From Chthonomonadales bacterium (lineage in GTDB: Bacteria > Armatimonadota > Chthonomonadetes > Chthonomonadales > CAJBBX01): a DNA stretch of 64,000 bases. Within the stretch, counting starts at the first letter, position 1. Each line of letters begins with the position of its first letter. The notes under the pieces were generated by a model. It did not search any database. It was not told the origin of the DNA and saw only the letters and a list, made by a program, of their open reading frames with translations. This document shows positions 8,031-15,727 of this stretch, piece after piece. The stretch is taken from the NCBI GenBank assembly GCA_027459625.1, contig DAIDHP010000004.1:169276-233275 (forward strand), in the 5' to 3' direction. The position numbers and the translations under genes were made by a program.

Positions 8031-9625
8031 TCTCTACACGAAAACGAAACCTTGTTCTATTCTGCTTGACCCCCATTTGCGGGCTGATTCTGCTATCCGG
8101 ATGCGGCAACAAAGCGGACCCACCCTCTGACAATACGGACCCGGCCCCTATTCCCGTGAATGTAGTGAATTCGCGGGTGCAATCCATGAAGGTGACGGTA
8201 AACGCGCAAGGCACAATTGTTCCAGCGCAAGGCGCAAGTTGCACTATCGCTCCAGTGATATCCGGCAGACTGGTAGCGGTGTTGGTAAAGGAGGGCGACA
8301 ATGTGAGTAAAGGGCAGGTGGTGGCGTATTTGAACTCCGGCACTCAAACCGCCGCCGCGCAGAGCGCTAAAGCCGCCCTTTCCGTGGCTGCGGCGCAAGC
8401 CTCCCAGGCGAGCATCGCAGCGAAAGCCTCCGCAGTGGATCAGATCAATTCGGTGAAGCAGGCGCGTATCGCTCTTAATGCGGCGATAGTTAACCGCAAA
8501 AACTCCATAGCCCAAGCGCAGACCGCTCTCGCGGTCGCACAAACCAACCTGCGTAAACTAAAAGCGGGCGCCAGACCACAGGAGATCGCTCAGGCTCAGC
8601 AAGAGGTGGAAAAGGATCAAGCCACTCTATCCCGTGCGGAAACTGAACTGAACCGCGTTCAATTTCTGTTCCAAAAGGGAATTGCCGCTCAAAGGCAGGT
8701 GGATGACTCCCAAACCTCTGTGCAAGTGGCGAAATCCACGCTTAAGAGCGCCATGGATCAATTGAACCTGCTCAAAGCCGGAGCTAGGTCGGAGGATATT
8801 CAAACTGCGGAACTTCAGGTGCAGCAAGCCCAGGAGTCCCTGTCTCAAGCGCAAACCGGAGGGGACGCGGCTGTGCAACAGGCGCAAGCCACCTTGAATC
8901 AATCGGACCAAAGTCTGTTGCAGGTTGAGGCGAAACAACAGGAGGCGCATGCGATGCAGGTTAGCGTTTCCCAAAAGGAGGCGGATTACTCAGCCGCGCT
9001 TGCCAACGAGGGGTATACATTGCTTCGATCTCCCATTAACGGCGTGGTGGTGAAAAGAATGCTCAATCCCGGAGACATGACTGACCCCAACACCCCGGTG
9101 CTGCAGATAACAAACGTCAAAACCCTTAATCTTCAGGCGAGTTTGCCTGCGGAAAACGGATCCAATGTGAGAGTTGGCATGCAGGCTTTCGTATTTGCAT
9201 CGGGCGGCGCCAATGCTATGATTGTTGGACGGGTGATCTATGTGGGACAGGTGGATCCGTTAAGTAACCTGCTTACCGTTCGCATAGAGTTTCCTAACCC
9301 CGGAAAAAAGATAAAAGTTGGAGAGTTTGCATCCACTGAAATTCGGTTGAACGTAATACCGCATGCAATCACGGTTCCTCAGCAAGCGATCATTGTTCGA
9401 AATGGGCGGGATTCCTTGTTCACAGTGAGTTCCGATAACGTCGCTCATCTCGTCGAAGTTGTAACCGGCGCTCAGCGCAATGGCACGGTTCAGATAACAA
9501 ATGGTTTGATGGGGGGTGAGAATGTCATCCTGCTGGGGCAATATGAACTCGCAGACGGAGCAAAGGTGGCGAAGCGATTCGATGCCGTTGCTCCTTCCCA
9601 AAGGAGCGGTAACAATGGGAATTAG
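8027..9625 (+). CDS. RND efflux periplasmic adaptor (membrane fusion protein)
   Basis: The product has 532 residues from the TTG at 8027, which overlaps the TolC stop and has GGGAGGGAAA upstream. An in-frame TTG at 7979 would only add non-signal residues. The N terminus is a lipoprotein signal with lipobox LLSGCGNK. The order is biotinyl-lipoyl half (SGRLVAVLVKEGDNVSKGQVVAYL), a long coiled-coil hairpin (about residues 90-330, with two KAGAR repeats), the second lipoyl half (YTLLRSPINGVVVKR), then beta-barrel and membrane-proximal domains. The long hairpin suggests a CusB/TolC-contacting adaptor. It lies between the channel and pump genes and would bridge them. Confidence 0.92.
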   Translation: MISTRKRNLVLFCLTPICGLILLSGCGNKADPPSDNTDPAPIPVNVVNSRVQSMKVTVNAQGTIVPAQGASCTIAPVISGRLVAVLVKEGDNVSKGQVVAYLNSGTQTAAAQSAKAALSVAAAQASQASIAAKASAVDQINSVKQARIALNAAIVNRKNSIAQAQTALAVAQTNLRKLKAGARPQEIAQAQQEVEKDQATLSRAETELNRVQFLFQKGIAAQRQVDDSQTSVQVAKSTLKSAMDQLNLLKAGARSEDIQTAELQVQQAQESLSQAQTGGDAAVQQAQATLNQSDQSLLQVEAKQQEAHAMQVSVSQKEADYSAALANEGYTLLRSPINGVVVKRMLNPGDMTDPNTPVLQITNVKTLNLQASLPAENGSNVRVGMQAFVFASGGANAMIVGRVIYVGQVDPLSNLLTVRIEFPNPGKKIKVGEFASTEIRLNVIPHAITVPQQAIIVRNGRDSLFTVSSDNVAHLVEVVTGAQRNGTVQITNGLMGGENVILLGQYELADGAKVAKRFDAVAPSQRSGNNGN

Positions 9626-12600
9626 TAAATTCGCAACGCACAACATCAAGGCAATTCTCTTTGTCACCGTGGTGTTATGTGCGCTTGGCGCATGGATTGT
9701 CACCTCTTTTCCCGTTTCGATCCTGCCTGACATTACGTTTCCACGGGTTGAGATTGTTGTGCATGCAGGGGATCGACCAGTCAACATGATGGAGGTGGGC
9801 GTATGCCGTCCGATGGAGCAGACCATCGCGACGATTCCCGGCGTTACCCGCATTCGGTCTCGTAATATGCGCGGCGCCACAAAGATATCCGTGGATTTTG
9901 ATTGGGGCACGGATATGATAATGGCGGAGCAGCTAATCAATACCAAAGTGAATGAATTGCGTTCCTCTCTGCCTCCTGATGCCGAAGTGAGTGTGGAGAG
10001 GATGAATCCAACCGTTTTCCCCATCTACGGGTTTTCGCTTGAGTGCAAAGGATTGACTCAGTCGCAACTGTGGGATTTGGCGACTTACACATTGAAACCA
10101 TTACTCGTTCGAGTCCCAGGCGTGGCGCAGGTTGTGGTTCAAGGGGATAAAATCCCGGAACTTGCGGTTAATGTTCATCCGCTCAGGCTTGCTGCGTTCA
10201 ATCTATCCCTTCAGGATGTGGAAAATGCAATCGCCCAGAGTAATGTCATCAAATCGGTGGGACGGATTGACGCTCATTTTCAGCAGTATCAGGCCATTGT
10301 GACAGGGCAAATCACCAATCCGGATCAATTGAATAATATCGTCGTCGCCACGCATAACGGCATACCCATCACCCTTAAGGACGTTGCAAGTGTCTATCCG
10401 TCCGACAAACCGCAACAGACAATCGTGACCGCCAACGGCAGGGAATCGGTGCTTCTGAACATCGTACGGCAACCTAATGCCAATACTGTGACCGTGGTCC
10501 AAGGGGTGAAGGCGGAATTGGCCAAGGCGATGATTATGCTTCCTGCGGGAACGCATACGAAGGTTTTCTACGACCAGTCCATTTTGGTGGAGGATGCCGT
10601 AAAAAGCGTTCGCGACGCGGTGCTTATCGGCGCAGGGTTGGCGATGATTATTCTGATGATGTTTCTGGGGGACCTTCGAGCCACCTTGGTCACCTCGGCG
10701 ATTATCCCGGTAACGCTGTTGATCACGTTTCTACTTATGCGTGTAGCCGGATTAACGATGAACCTAATGACGCTTGGAGCCTTGGCGGTTGGCATAGGAT
10801 TGGTCATCGACGATGCGATAGTGGTGGTGGAGAATGTCTTTCGGCACCTCTCTCTCGGGGAGTCCAGGAAAAATTGCATCGAGAAGGCTTCCGCCGAGAT
10901 GACCGGCCCGATGATCGCCTCATCGTTAACCTCGGTGGTCGTTTTTATGCCTCTGGTTCTGTTAACCGGCGTAGCGGGGGCGTTTTTCACCGCATTGGCG
11001 ATCACATTGACGTTGGCATTGATTACCTCCTTGATACTGGCGATTATTGTCAGTCCAAGTCTCAGTTCCGTTTTCCTGAGGGTGAGGAAAAATCATCAGG
11101 AACACGGCAAATTGATGGAGGAAGCGATACGGTTTTACGAGAAGGTCATTCGCGGGGCGCTCAAGCGACTGTGGATATTTCCGCTAAGCGCGGCGATTAT
11201 TCTTGCATGTATCTTCTTTTTCGCCTCCAGACTGAAAACCGGATTTATGCCGAGCATGGATGAGGGCTCCTTCGTTTTGGATTACATCACCCCGCCCGGC
11301 ACCTCGCTTCAGGAGAGCAATCGAATATTGATGAAGATCGAGGATATTTTACGGAATACGCCTGAAGTTAAGTCTTTCTCCCGTAGAACAGGCACTGAAT
11401 TAGGCTTTTCAATCACGGAGCCTAACACGGGTGACTTCGCCGTCATGTTGAAGCCGCCGCCGCGTCGTAATATCGACGATGTTATGAACGGAATAAGAGA
11501 TCAAATACAGCGGCAGGTGCCCGGGGTTCAGGTGGATTTCATAGAGGTGATGCAGGATTTGATCGGCGACCTGTCCGGTGCGCCCGCTCCTGTGGAAATC
11601 AAGCTGTTTGGCGATCATTTAAATCAGTTGAATTCAACCGCTCGTAAGATCGGGGATAAGCTAGAAAAAATACCGGGCGTGGTGGACATGAATGATGGGG
11701 TGGTTGAAATGGGGCCCCAGATGGTGATGGATATCGATCCGATTAAGGCGGGCAGAGTGGGAATGACGGTGGATGATGTCGCCACGCAAGTGAACGCAGC
11801 CATGTACGGGGATGTTGTGACCAGCTATCTTGACGGATACAAGCAGATCGGCGTTCGCGTTAGATATCCATACCAATACCGCGAGGATCGCGCCCAAATG
11901 GAGATGATCCCCATCCGCACGCCCAATGGGATCATCCTTCCATTGTCCGCATTTGGAACCATTAAGCGCTCGTTAGGATCCACGGAGATATATCATGAGA
12001 ATCAGAGAAGAACCGTCTCCGTGACCGCGCATCTGGCGAACAGAGACCTTGGCAGCGTCATGAAGGATGTTAAGACGATGATGCAAAAAATGACTATGCC
12101 TCCTAGCGTGTCCTATGTTCTTGCGGGTCAATACGAGAGCCAGAAAGAATCCTTTAGCAACCTTATGATGGTTTTGATCCTTGCGGTGATGCTGGTCTTT
12201 TCCGTGATGCTCTTTAAATTCGGCAACTTCACCTCACCGTTATCTATCGTATTAGTGATGCCGCTATCCTTATTCGGTGTCACATTGGGACTATGGATTA
12301 CGGGCACGGCATGGAACGTATCCTCCTATATGGGGGCGATTATGCTCGTGGGAATCGTGGCGGAGAACGGTATCCTTCTGTTTGACCAAGCTCAGAAAAA
12401 CGAGCGCTCCGGGATGAAGTTGGAGGAAGCCGTTGTTCACGCCGGACGAGTGAGGCTGCGGCCTATTCTCATGACCAGCATGGCTATGATCCTCGCACTA
12501 TTCCCGCTCGCTATGGGGTGGGGCGCCGGTGCGGAGATGCAGAAGCCATTGGCTATCGCCGTGATTGGGGGAATGTGTTTCTCCACGCTCTTCACGCTTA

Positions 12601-12713
12601 TCTATGCGCCGATGATATATGTGGCATTGCGCAGGTTTGAGATATTTGAGTTGCTTCAGCATAAATTGCACAGGCAAGAGAAATTAAAACCCGTACCAAG
12701 CGATGCCGATTAA
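9615..12713 (+). CDS. RND-family efflux pump (HAE1/AcrB-like)
   Basis: The protein has 1032 residues from the ATG at 9615, which has AAGGAG just upstream and overlaps the end of the adaptor by 11 bases. It shows TM1 (NIKAILFVTVVLCALGAWIV), the porter domain opening PVSILPDITFPRVEIVV, TM4 with VGIGLVIDDAIVVVENVF, a second TM1-like segment near residue 515, and the C-terminal six-helix block (IMLVGIVAENGILL, RLRPILMTSMAMI). The acidic pair in TM4 supports a proton-driven HAE1-type pump rather than a heavy-metal exporter, although substrates cannot be deduced. It forms the inner-membrane engine of the TolC-MFP-RND system; a strong terminator follows. Confidence 0.93.
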   Translation: MGISKFATHNIKAILFVTVVLCALGAWIVTSFPVSILPDITFPRVEIVVHAGDRPVNMMEVGVCRPMEQTIATIPGVTRIRSRNMRGATKISVDFDWGTDMIMAEQLINTKVNELRSSLPPDAEVSVERMNPTVFPIYGFSLECKGLTQSQLWDLATYTLKPLLVRVPGVAQVVVQGDKIPELAVNVHPLRLAAFNLSLQDVENAIAQSNVIKSVGRIDAHFQQYQAIVTGQITNPDQLNNIVVATHNGIPITLKDVASVYPSDKPQQTIVTANGRESVLLNIVRQPNANTVTVVQGVKAELAKAMIMLPAGTHTKVFYDQSILVEDAVKSVRDAVLIGAGLAMIILMMFLGDLRATLVTSAIIPVTLLITFLLMRVAGLTMNLMTLGALAVGIGLVIDDAIVVVENVFRHLSLGESRKNCIEKASAEMTGPMIASSLTSVVVFMPLVLLTGVAGAFFTALAITLTLALITSLILAIIVSPSLSSVFLRVRKNHQEHGKLMEEAIRFYEKVIRGALKRLWIFPLSAAIILACIFFFASRLKTGFMPSMDEGSFVLDYITPPGTSLQESNRILMKIEDILRNTPEVKSFSRRTGTELGFSITEPNTGDFAVMLKPPPRRNIDDVMNGIRDQIQRQVPGVQVDFIEVMQDLIGDLSGAPAPVEIKLFGDHLNQLNSTARKIGDKLEKIPGVVDMNDGVVEMGPQMVMDIDPIKAGRVGMTVDDVATQVNAAMYGDVVTSYLDGYKQIGVRVRYPYQYREDRAQMEMIPIRTPNGIILPLSAFGTIKRSLGSTEIYHENQRRTVSVTAHLANRDLGSVMKDVKTMMQKMTMPPSVSYVLAGQYESQKESFSNLMMVLILAVMLVFSVMLFKFGNFTSPLSIVLVMPLSLFGVTLGLWITGTAWNVSSYMGAIMLVGIVAENGILLFDQAQKNERSGMKLEEAVVHAGRVRLRPILMTSMAMILALFPLAMGWGAGAEMQKPLAIAVIGGMCFSTLFTLIYAPMIYVALRRFEIFELLQHKLHRQEKLKPVPSDAD

Positions 12714-12714
12714 G

Positions 12715-12753
12715 CCCCGACAAGCGTCGGGGTGTTTTCCCCGACGCTTTTTT
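12715..12753 (+). terminator. Terminator after RND gene, with alternative hairpin
   Basis: GCGTCGGGG (12724-12732) pairs perfectly with CCCCGACGC (12739-12747) around a 6-base loop and is followed by six T. A third segment, CCCCGAC at 12715-12721, can pair instead with GTCGGGG at 12726-12732, giving two mutually exclusive hairpins. Confidence 0.9.
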
Positions 12754-12819
12754 ATCAGGAGAGCTATGTGAATGCTTAATAGACTCACAGTAATTTCAAA
12801 GAGAATACACAGTGGCGCT

Positions 12820-12828
12820 TGATATAAT
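12820..12828 (+). promoter_or_regulatory. Extended -10 promoter for PepSY gene
   Basis: TGATATAAT is an extended -10 element (TG-n-TATAAT) about 50 bases before the PepSY start. No good -35 is visible. A small hairpin (GTATCC/GGATAC, 12835-12850) lies in the leader. Confidence 0.5.
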
Positions 12829-12877
12829 GAACGTGTATCCGCAGGGATACATCTCAATATACGAAGGAGAGTATGAA

Positions 12878-13510
12878 ATGAACCGTTCCATAAGAAATGG
12901 AAAGATCGTTCCAATTGTTTTCGCCTGTTTGATTGCCGCATTCGCTGCATGCGCATTTGGTAAGCCGTATCACACCACTTCCTCTCACGCCTCTATCTCA
13001 TCGCAGAGGGCGAAAAAAGTCGTTTTGAGGAGATTTCCCGGTAGAATAACCCAAAAGGTCACTTTGGAGAATGAATCCGGCCATTGGCAGTACGGTGTCA
13101 TGGTTCTTTCCGGAAAGACTTTGCGCGAGGTGATGGTGGATTCTCACACAGGAGAGATCGCGAATGTGGAGGTTACCAATGCTGGCAAGGAGAGGATCGA
13201 GGAAAGACAGGACGCCGTCAAAGCGGGAAATCCACGGGACCGCAGAGGAGAACTCAAACATGCGACTATTTCCCCTGAGACCGCGAAAAGGATCGTATTG
13301 AAACGAATTCCCGGTAGAATAACCCAAAAGGTCACATTGGAGAACGAATCCGGCCATTGGCAGTACGGTGTCATGGTTCTTTCCGGAAAGACCTTGCGCG
13401 AGGTGATGGTGGATTCTCACACAGGATGGATCGCGAATGTGGAGGTTACCAATACGGGCAAGGAGAGGATCGAGGCAAGGCATGACGCCGTCAAGCGTCA
13501 TAAACGATAG
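12878..13510 (+). CDS. Exported protein with two duplicated PepSY domains
   Basis: The product has 210 residues. An N-terminal signal peptide (IVPIVFACLIAAFAACAFG) is followed by two PepSY modules at about residues 45-115 and 136-206, each with AKKVVLRRFPGRI-type and SGHWQYGVMV/HTGEIANVEV-type segments. PepSY domains act as periplasmic inhibitors or sensors in envelope proteins. The ATG at 12878 is chosen because AAGGAG (12864-12869) precedes it. The two modules are about 95 percent identical in DNA. It lies between the efflux operon and an OmpR/HK pair, a placement typical of envelope-stress modules. Confidence 0.85.
   Translation: MNRSIRNGKIVPIVFACLIAAFAACAFGKPYHTTSSHASISSQRAKKVVLRRFPGRITQKVTLENESGHWQYGVMVLSGKTLREVMVDSHTGEIANVEVTNAGKERIEERQDAVKAGNPRDRRGELKHATISPETAKRIVLKRIPGRITQKVTLENESGHWQYGVMVLSGKTLREVMVDSHTGWIANVEVTNTGKERIEARHDAVKRHKR
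13035..13494 (+). repeat. Intragenic tandem duplication (PepSY modules)
   Basis: Bases 13035-13221 and 13308-13494 are near-identical with an offset of exactly 273 bases (91 codons). I count about ten differences over 187 positions, several of them synonymous. Confidence 0.9.
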
Positions 13511-13598
13511 TATGAGATATAATTTGGTATCAATCGCTGAGGATTCCAAACTTTTCGGTGATCTTTAACGTGATGCCATTGGAATCGTGCGAAATATT

Positions 13599-13620
13599 GG
13601 GACGGGTTGCCACCCGTCCC
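13599..13620 (+). promoter_or_regulatory. Perfect 9-bp hairpin before response regulator
   Basis: GGGACGGGT and ACCCGTCCC pair around a TGCC loop, ending 7 bases before the GGAGG ribosome site of the response regulator. There is no T tract, so it is more likely a translational or RNA-stability element than a terminator. Confidence 0.5.
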
Positions 13621-13640
13621 TAATGTGGAGGAGGAAGAAA

Positions 13641-14318
13641 TTGAAGGTGTTGATAGTCGAGGATGACCAGAGCGTATCGCGCTTTCTGAAGCAAGCCGTC
13701 TCCGAGACAGGCTACGCCGCCGAAGTGACAGAGGATGGCTTGCGTGGAGCGGAACTTGCGGAGATATCCGAATATGATTTGATACTACTGGATGTGATGT
13801 TGCCTGGAATGGATGGTTTTTCCGTATGCAAACGCCTTCGCGCCAATCACGTACACACTCCGATTCTCCTGATCACCGCTCGTGATGCATTGCAAGATAA
13901 GATAGAGGGCTTGGATAGCGGAGCGGATGATTATATTGTCAAGCCGTTCCAAGTGGGGGAACTATTGGCGAGAATGCGCGCACTGTTAAGGAGGGGCGCC
14001 TCCTCCCCGGCAATACTCAAGGTTGCCGACTTGGTGTTGGATCCCGCCACTCGCAAGGCGGAAAGAGGCGGTAAGCAGATATATCTGTCCGCCACAGAAT
14101 ATTCCCTTTTGGAATATCTCATGCGGAATGAGGGCAGAGTTCTCACAAGATCAATGATCCTGGAGCATGTGTGGCAGTATGATTTTGAAGGCAACGATAA
14201 TGTTCTGGATGTATATATCAGTTATTTGCGGGGGAAGATCGACAAGGGGCATCCAACTCCCTTAATCCATACGGTTCGAGGCGTTGGTTACAGAATGGAG
14301 AACGAGCATAATGGTTAA
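13641..14318 (+). CDS. OmpR/PhoB-family response regulator
   Basis: The protein has 225 residues. Its receiver domain (1-115) has VEDDQS, phospho-acceptor Asp in LLDVMLPGMDG, and DYIVKPF. It also has a winged-helix effector domain (about 128-223) with TRKAERGG, YSLLEYLMRNEGRVLTR and VDVYISYLRGKID-type segments ending HTVRGVGYRM. The TTG at 13641 is chosen because GGAGGAGG lies 7-8 bases upstream. It overlaps the following histidine kinase by 8 bases, forming a cognate pair. Probable targets are the neighbouring efflux or PepSY genes, inferred from position only. Confidence 0.93.
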   Translation: MKVLIVEDDQSVSRFLKQAVSETGYAAEVTEDGLRGAELAEISEYDLILLDVMLPGMDGFSVCKRLRANHVHTPILLITARDALQDKIEGLDSGADDYIVKPFQVGELLARMRALLRRGASSPAILKVADLVLDPATRKAERGGKQIYLSATEYSLLEYLMRNEGRVLTRSMILEHVWQYDFEGNDNVLDVYISYLRGKIDKGHPTPLIHTVRGVGYRMENEHNG

Positions 14319-15618
14319 TTCGATGCGAGCGCGGATGACACTCGTCTTCACGTTCTCCATCGCCGTTCTTCTATTCGTGGCGAGCGCAGGTATCTCCAGT
14401 TATTCTCGCCGTTTCGCCGAAGGGCACGCCTCCTACATGCTTCATTCCACCGAACAACGCTTGCGCAGGGAGATGAAAGAGCGGGGGAATAAGTTCAGCC
14501 TCATTGACTTTTATGATGAGGAGCCGGATATCTCCGTGGAGAATATCGCCATCCTCATTCTTGGTCCTCACGAAAAAATACTGCAAAAGACGCCTGGGAG
14601 AGTCCCCTCCTTGCCACTCGTTCCCTCTGACCAATGGCGCATCCGGCATATGAAAGTAAATCATCTTAGCGTGGTGGTTGCGTATCCGTGGGACCAGCGC
14701 GAGGAAGCCCTGCAGGATCAAGTCAAGGATCTCTTTGTCTTCAGCATGATATTGCTTTTGGGTGGCATGATCGGATCTTGGATGTTGGTCGGCAAAACGC
14801 TGTCACCGATTCGCCAACTTTCACAACAAGCGATGGCGGCATCAACGGATGAGCTTAAAGTCAAACTAACTTCCCCCTCCGAGGATTCGGAGATGGTGGA
14901 GTTAGTGGGGACGTTAAATGACCTTTTGGCGCGCATTTCCGAATCCGCCGAGATGAAAGGAAGGTTTTACGCAGGAGCCTCTCATGAGTTAAGAACCCCT
15001 TTGCAAGCGTTATCCGGACACTTGGAACTGTCGTTGACGCGCCCTCGCACGGCTGAGGAATATCGGAAGGTGATAGAGGAGGCGAGCCTGCAGACGCGCC
15101 GATTGATTTCCCTCATTCGTGACCTGCTTCTATTAAATCAATTGGACACCTCTCCGCCTCCGCCGAATGAGCCTGTGGATATCTCAGATTTATGCGAGCA
15201 ATCCGCTTTGACCATGAAATCCTTTGCGGAAGAGTGTAATATTCACATTCATTTGGATGTTCCCGATAATATAACCCTTCAGGCGCCTTACAACCATATC
15301 CAAATGCTCATACGGAACCTTATAGAAAACGCGGTAAAATACGCGAAGGAGAATGGAAATGTGACAATTTCCGCCGTGATGGAACCAGTAGTTAAGATTA
15401 CGATTTTCAATGAGTGCGATTATATCGGCAGTTGGGACGAGAAAAAGCTATTCGAACCTTTTTATCGCCCTGATGCTTCAAGGAACTCAAAAACGGGCGG
15501 GAACGGACTCGGGCTTGCCATATGCGACGCGATTGTTCGTATCAATGGATGGAGCCTGACTCTTCGTCAGGAGGTCGGAGGGATTAATGCTCAAGTGATT
15601 TTGACAAATCGAAGATAA
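14311..15618 (+). CDS. Membrane sensor histidine kinase (partner of OmpR-type regulator)
   Basis: The kinase has 435 residues. It has two transmembrane helices (about 8-27 and 141-165) flanking a periplasmic sensor loop of about 110 residues. A HAMP linker follows (KTLSPIRQLSQQAMA), then HisKA with GASHELRTPLQAL, and a HATPase with NLIENAVKYAK, EKKLFEPFYRPD and GGNGLGLAI. The overall layout is like CusS/heavy-metal or envelope sensors. The ATG at 14311 overlaps the response-regulator stop, giving translational coupling. Confidence 0.92.
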   Translation: MVNSMRARMTLVFTFSIAVLLFVASAGISSYSRRFAEGHASYMLHSTEQRLRREMKERGNKFSLIDFYDEEPDISVENIAILILGPHEKILQKTPGRVPSLPLVPSDQWRIRHMKVNHLSVVVAYPWDQREEALQDQVKDLFVFSMILLLGGMIGSWMLVGKTLSPIRQLSQQAMAASTDELKVKLTSPSEDSEMVELVGTLNDLLARISESAEMKGRFYAGASHELRTPLQALSGHLELSLTRPRTAEEYRKVIEEASLQTRRLISLIRDLLLLNQLDTSPPPPNEPVDISDLCEQSALTMKSFAEECNIHIHLDVPDNITLQAPYNHIQMLIRNLIENAVKYAKENGNVTISAVMEPVVKITIFNECDYIGSWDEKKLFEPFYRPDASRNSKTGGNGLGLAICDAIVRINGWSLTLRQEVGGINAQVILTNRR

Positions 15619-15727
15619 AACCAATAAGGCGCAAAGGATGTGATTTTCGTGTATTGGTATAAGTCATATTTCATATCAGTCGTTCCATGCATGTGTCTTG
15701 GATTGAGAAGAATGATAGGTGGCGTCG

